Of a stretch of 36,107 bases of DNA, positions 32,781 to 36,107 are shown piece by piece. The stretch spans positions 1 to 36,107 of the forward strand of contig DXGC01000032.1 in NCBI GenBank assembly GCA_019114135.1. The letters run 5' to 3'. Source of the stretch: Candidatus Corynebacterium avicola (GTDB lineage: Bacteria; Actinomycetota; Actinomycetes; Mycobacteriales; Mycobacteriaceae). Every line of letters begins with the position of its first letter. Position 1 is the first letter of the stretch. The position numbers and the translations under genes were made by a program. The notes beneath the pieces are model-generated. The model was not told the DNA's origin. It did no database searches and saw only the letters and a list, made by a program, of their open reading frames with translations.

Positions 32781-33104
32781 CTAATCCACCGAGAACTCCG
32801 CCATGCGGTCCCACTCGGTCTTGCCCTCGATGGTGGTGTTGATGATCTGCGGGGTTTCCTTGAGAACCGTGGGGAACAGCTCGCAGGCGGCCTTGAAGTG
32901 GTCGCTCTGGACATGGGCGACATCACTGCCGTCCTTGAAAGCCTCCACCAGGAAGTACTCGTCAGGGTCGTCGGTGCCGCGGAACCAGTCGAACCACAGG
33001 TTTCCCTCCTCCGCACGGGTGGCCTGGGTGAACTCGTCCACCACCTCGCGGAAGGTGTCGACGTACTCGGGCAGCGGGCGGAAACGAACGTTGATCAGAA
33101 TCAT
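32781..33104 (-). CDS. Antibiotic biosynthesis monooxygenase (ABM) domain protein
   Basis: A 107-residue ferredoxin-like protein of the ABM/YgiN type. [55 protein letters not shown] is typical of the fold, with a probable catalytic or structural His in [16 protein letters not shown]. Members act as small oxygenases or quinol dehydrogenases and often serve stress or amino-acid catabolic operons; the exact role cannot be set. No Shine-Dalgarno is visible, but TAAACT (33112-33117, minus strand) lies 7 bases before ATG33104, predicting a leaderless transcript. sdaA follows 34 bases downstream. Confidence 0.87.
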   Translation of the reverse strand: MILINVRFRPLPEYVDTFREVVDEFTQATRAEEGNLWFDWFRGTDDPDEYFLVEAFKDGSDVAHVQSDHFKAACELFPTVLKETPQIINTTIEGKTEWDRMAEFSVD

Positions 33105-33111
33105 GGGCGCG

Positions 33112-33117
33112 AGTTTA
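33112..33117 (-). promoter_or_regulatory. -10 box of ABM-sdaA operon
   Basis: TAAACT (minus strand) ends 7 bases before the ABM-domain ATG, so transcription should begin at or beside the start codon. Confidence 0.5.
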
Positions 33118-33156
33118 CGCTCGGGTCGCGCACCCGTCCTGTCGAGGTCCGGTGCT

Positions 33157-33177
33157 GGTCACGTGACGTCAGTCACC
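33157..33177. promoter_or_regulatory. Overlapping palindromes upstream of ABM-sdaA
   Basis: GTCACGTGAC (33158-33167), TGACGTCA (33164-33171) and GTGAC-GTCA-GTCAC (33163-33176) overlap in one 20-base stretch. The position is about 45-65 bases upstream of the predicted start of the ABM-sdaA transcript, suitable for an activator site. Confidence 0.4.
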
Positions 33178-33208
33178 CCGCCTGCCACCCCACAGATCAG
33201 CCCGTCGA

Positions 33209-35098
33209 TCAGCCGTTGTCGACGCCGACCTCCTTCTCGGGACCCTGCCCTTCCATGGCGGTCTCGAGCTGACCGCGCAGCCGCTCCACGTCGTCCACGG
33301 AGAAGCGGTCCTCTCCGGCGACGGCGACCAGGCCGTCGAGCACCGTGGTGCCGTAGTTGTGTCCGTGGCCGTCAGGGACGTTGCCGGCGCGCGGCAGGTC
33401 CAGGGTCACCTGCCAGAAGGTGATGATCGGCATCCAGCGCATGGTCGGCGAACGGTCGAACCCAGGCGCTTCCTTCAGCCAGTCCGGCTCACGGAAGAGC
33501 AGGTTCGGTGACCACCAGACCACCGGGTCCGACGGGTGCTGGACGTACAGCACCCGGGGGTCGTTCCAGGGGCCGGCGTCGCCGTCCGGATCGTCGATCC
33601 ACTCCTGGATCTGTTCACCGTTCTCCGCGAAGCGGACGGTCATCCCGCCCGAGTACTGCGGATCCGCCTCGCGGGTCCCCGGGTCGCGGCGCTCCACCAG
33701 GTCACCCCAGAGCTCGTTGCTGTTCGGCGGTCCCAGCCACAGCACGCCGTCCACCGAGGAGGCGATGTCGCGGATACCGGAGAAAGCGCCCTCTCCCGCG
33801 CTGGTGCCCATCGATTCGCCGTAGACGTAGATCTTCGGACGGTCGTCCTCCGGCAGGGCGTGCCACCAGTCGACGACGGCGGTGACCAGCTCCTTGCCGG
33901 CCTCGCGAACCTGGTCGCGGTCGGAGATGAACTGGAGGGCACTGGGAAGGTAGGAGTACTGGTCGGCGGCGATGGCGGTGTCCCCGTCAAACATGAGCTC
34001 GAAGGCCTGCGCGGACGTCGGGTTGACCCAGCCGGTGCCGGTGGTCGGGGCGATCATCAGCGCCTCCCGGTCGGCGGCGCCGGTGCGTTCCAGTTCGGAG
34101 ACGACGTTCAGTGCCCGGTCCCGGTCCGTGTCGCCGTTGTTGAGGCCGGCGTAGACCCGGATCGGTTCGCGGGAAGGACGTCCGGTCAGTTCCTCGAGTT
34201 CGTCCTTGTACAGCCCCAGGCCGGTGAACCTGGTGCCGTAGGCTCCGAGCTCCTCCCAGGTGTTGGGTGAACCGGGACCTCCGGTGCGCTCGCTGACGTG
34301 GGGCTTGACCAGGTCCTCACGGATCTCCGTGTCGCGGACCGAGAAGATGTTCTCACCGACCCGCACGATGGTGCCGGGCAGCACCTGGTCCACGACCAGG
34401 ACCGTCACCATCGCCACGGCGGACCAGGACAGGAACAGCTTCAGGCTGTAACGGGTGTGCTGGCCCGGGACCGCGCGTGCGAGGATACCGGTGAGTCGTC
34501 CGAGGGCATTGCCGAGCAGGTACAGCAACGCCCACAGCACCAGTCCGACAGGCAGGACCAGCAGGAACTCGGCGGCGGTGTAGGCCTGGTCGCCCATGAT
34601 CGTGGCGATCTGCTGCTGCCAGCGCACCGCGAAAAGCACCCACACGACCAGGGCTATGACGATGGTGACCACCAGGCCGAGCCTGAACCACCGGAACCAG
34701 GGCCGTTCGGAAATATGCCCCTTCGTCCTCCTGGCCACCGAGACCGACAGTGGTTCGACGAGGTCGCGCACCCACAACACCCAGATCCACTGCAGGATCA
34801 CACCGATGAGGTGACCGGTTGCCGCCGACAAGCCCGCGGCAGCCCCCTGGAACAGCCAGTCGCGGGGCAGAAGGGACGGTGTCAACGACAGGGCGAACAT
34901 CAGCCCACCGACGATCAGCCCCCAGGGACTGGGCTCGAGGAGCCGATGGAAGAAAGACCGGGGACCAGAATGCCGTTGGCGGACGATGACGCCGTCCTCA
35001 TCCTCGTGGACGACGTGCGTGTCTCCGTCTATGTCGTCGTCGACGACGGTCGAGTCCTCCTGCGGCTCCGATTCACTCACCGTCCGCCCACACTCCAT
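33209..35098 (-). CDS. Membrane-anchored alpha/beta hydrolase (two-domain actinobacterial family)
   Basis: A 629-residue protein. The N-terminal 45 residues are acidic and hydrophilic. Membrane helices follow at about 57-76, 85-110, 135-158, 170-195 and 220-240. The C-terminal half is a predicted extracytoplasmic alpha/beta hydrolase with nucleophile elbow YGESMGTSAG (Ser429) and the late PDGHGHNYG, where His may complete the catalytic triad; an acid in between is plausible. The family is common in actinobacteria and mostly uncharacterised. ATG35098 is used, but GAGGA abuts it; GTG35080 (VSESEP) is an alternative start. Substrate unknown: an envelope lipid or ester is a guess from the membrane anchor. 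It precedes the ABM-sdaA unit by 104 bases. Confidence 0.82.
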   Translation of the reverse strand: MECGRTVSESEPQEDSTVVDDDIDGDTHVVHEDEDGVIVRQRHSGPRSFFHRLLEPSPWGLIVGGLMFALSLTPSLLPRDWLFQGAAAGLSAATGHLIGVILQWIWVLWVRDLVEPLSVSVARRTKGHISERPWFRWFRLGLVVTIVIALVVWVLFAVRWQQQIATIMGDQAYTAAEFLLVLPVGLVLWALLYLLGNALGRLTGILARAVPGQHTRYSLKLFLSWSAVAMVTVLVVDQVLPGTIVRVGENIFSVRDTEIREDLVKPHVSERTGGPGSPNTWEELGAYGTRFTGLGLYKDELEELTGRPSREPIRVYAGLNNGDTDRDRALNVVSELERTGAADREALMIAPTTGTGWVNPTSAQAFELMFDGDTAIAADQYSYLPSALQFISDRDQVREAGKELVTAVVDWWHALPEDDRPKIYVYGESMGTSAGEGAFSGIRDIASSVDGVLWLGPPNSNELWGDLVERRDPGTREADPQYSGGMTVRFAENGEQIQEWIDDPDGDAGPWNDPRVLYVQHPSDPVVWWSPNLLFREPDWLKEAPGFDRSPTMRWMPIITFWQVTLDLPRAGNVPDGHGHNYGTTVLDGLVAVAGEDRFSVDDVERLRGQLETAMEGQGPEKEVGVDNG

Positions 35099-35154
35099 TC
35101 CTCGTTGCAGGCTCTCCGGTTATTTCGTGCCTGATACGTCAGTTCAACGACACC

Positions 35155-35160
35155 ACTGTA
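35155..35160 (-). promoter_or_regulatory. Possible -10 box for the membrane hydrolase gene
   Basis: TACAGT on the minus strand, about 56 bases before the start codon, in the 145-base gap behind the ABC-F gene. No convincing terminator is visible in the same gap. Confidence 0.3.
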
Positions 35161-35243
35161 CCAACGTGCAGGAATACTCCTCCGGGATCAATTCTCATTG
35201 TCGTCGGCCCGCTCCATCGCCCCGTGGACCAACGGCAGGACAC

Positions 35244-36107
35244 CTAGCCGCGGCCGGCTTCCCGCTGCTCGGCGATCTCCAGCCAGTTCATCTCAAGCTC
35301 CTCGTGCTCCTCGCGGGCGGCGGTGAGCTGACGGTCCAGGTCCGCGAGCAGACCGGTGTCCACATTCCCGTCGGCCGGGGCCGAGGCATCGGCGAGGCGG
35401 GTGTTGAGGTCGCTGATGGTGGTGTCCAGCTTGGACATCTTGCGCTCGAGCGAGCCGAGTTCCTTGGCCAGCGCGCGGTCCTCCTGCGCAGACAGGGTCG
35501 GAGTCGATGCCTCGGCGGAGACGGAATCAGCACCGGAACCGGAGTCACTACCGGAGCCACCGAGATCCATGTTCCCGCTGTGCCGCTGTTCCGCAGCAGC
35601 AAGGCGGGAACGGGTGTCCAGGTACTGCTGGATCCCGCCGGGCAGGTTGGTGAGCTTGCCGTCACCGAACAACGCCCAGGTCGAGTCACAGATACGCTCC
35701 ACCAGGTACCGGTCGTGCGAGATCACGATCAGGGTGCCGACCCACCCGTCGAGCAGGCTCTCGAGTTCCTGCAGGGTGTCGATGTCCAGGTCGTTGGTGG
35801 GCTCGTCGAGCAACAGGACGTTCGGCTCGGCCATCAGCACGCGGGTGAGCTGCAGACGTCGGCGCTCACCACCGGAGAGATCCCCGACCGGGGTGCGCTG
35901 CCGCTTCGGGGAGAAGCCCAGACGTTCGGCCAGCTGCGAGGCGGTGAGTTCCTTGTCACCGATCTGCACCCGGGTGGCCACGTCCTCCACCGCGTCGATG
36001 AGCCGACGAGCAGGGTCGAGGTCGTCGAGCTCCTGGCGCAACCAACCGATCTGGACGGTGCGTCCCTCCACCCGCTTGCCCGCGGCGAGCGGGTACTCCC
36101 CTGCCAG
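35244..36107 (-). CDS. ABC-F family ATPase, C-terminal part, cut by window edge
   Basis: The last 287 residues of an ABC-F protein, open to the right edge. ABC-F proteins have two ATPase domains and no membrane domain, and act on the ribosome. Visible are the second nucleotide-binding domain with signature LSGGERRRLQL, Walker B VLLLDEPTNDLD and switch His in VISHDRYLVERI. A linker with Gly-Ser repeats (GSGSDSGSG) follows, then a C-terminal helical, probably coiled-coil segment ending in ELEMNWLEIAEQREAGRG. The C-terminal coiled coil and overall layout favour the Uup subgroup. The N-terminal domain and the P-loop of domain 2 lie outside the window. Confidence 0.92.
   Translation of the reverse strand: MAGEYPLAAGKRVEGRTVQIGWLRQELDDLDPARRLIDAVEDVATRVQIGDKELTASQLAERLGFSPKRQRTPVGDLSGGERRRLQLTRVLMAEPNVLLLDEPTNDLDIDTLQELESLLDGWVGTLIVISHDRYLVERICDSTWALFGDGKLTNLPGGIQQYLDTRSRLAAAEQRHSGNMDLGGSGSDSGSGADSVSAEASTPTLSAQEDRALAKELGSLERKMSKLDTTISDLNTRLADASAPADGNVDTGLLADLDRQLTAAREEHEELEMNWLEIAEQREAGRG

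Overview
The window is chromosomal DNA from a high-GC actinobacterium, most likely a Corynebacterium or close mycolic-acid-containing relative. The main reasons are the conserved order mfd, tRNA-Gln, glmU, prs, rplY, two pth genes; a PnuC-type riboflavin transporter (RibM) directly behind an FMN riboswitch; an MMPL exporter beside a Sap/Gap-like membrane protein; a FadD15-type acyl-CoA ligase; and many genes whose start codon lies only a few bases after a TANNNT -10 box, the leaderless arrangement common in these bacteria. I see no insertion sequence, prophage, CRISPR array or rRNA. Coding density is very high: no gap exceeds about 190 bases, and several convergent gene pairs are adjacent or overlap by up to 20 bases.

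Layout. 1-2829 (minus) is the N-terminal three quarters of Mfd, cut by the window edge. A tRNA-Gln(UUG) lies divergently at 2896, followed by glmU, prs (promoter and triple-repeat leader), a structured and possibly attenuating leader, rplY, and two overlapping peptidyl-tRNA hydrolases (to 7844). A tight cluster follows: dihydroxyacetone kinase, a spermidine-synthase-fold protein, an aldo/keto reductase and a DrrAB-type ABC exporter (7881-13285). Convergent to it is a minus-strand pair, an aconitase-family protein and a KstD-like flavin dehydrogenase (13269-16988). prfC (release factor 3) is divergent from that pair.

18901-24150 looks like an envelope-lipid module: a saccharopine-dehydrogenase-like (trans-acting enoyl reductase family) protein, a Sap/Gap-like membrane protein, an MMPL transporter with its Asp-Tyr proton relay intact, and a TetR regulator overlapping the MMPL stop codon. 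A palindrome overlies the likely -35 box of the MMPL promoter. Next come a terminator, an FMN riboswitch and ribM (24206-25125), then a 3-hydroxyisobutyryl-CoA hydrolase-like gene (minus), an acyl-CoA ligase (plus) and a PPK2 polyphosphate kinase (minus).

29284-33104 combines a sarcosine-oxidase-like flavoenzyme, an IclR regulator, L-serine dehydratase and a small ABM-domain protein. Together with a serine hydroxymethyltransferase encoded elsewhere, these could convert an N-methyl amino acid to glycine, serine and pyruvate. The window ends with a membrane-anchored alpha/beta hydrolase and the C-terminal half of an ABC-F ATPase, cut by the edge.

No wholly novel system such as a defence island or element is evident. 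The most interesting leads are the aconitase homologue that appears to lack one Fe-S cysteine and its pairing with the KstD-like enzyme, the predicted TetR/MMPL/Sap lipid-export switch, the overlap of a terminator with the ribM promoter, and the sarcosine-to-pyruvate gene grouping.
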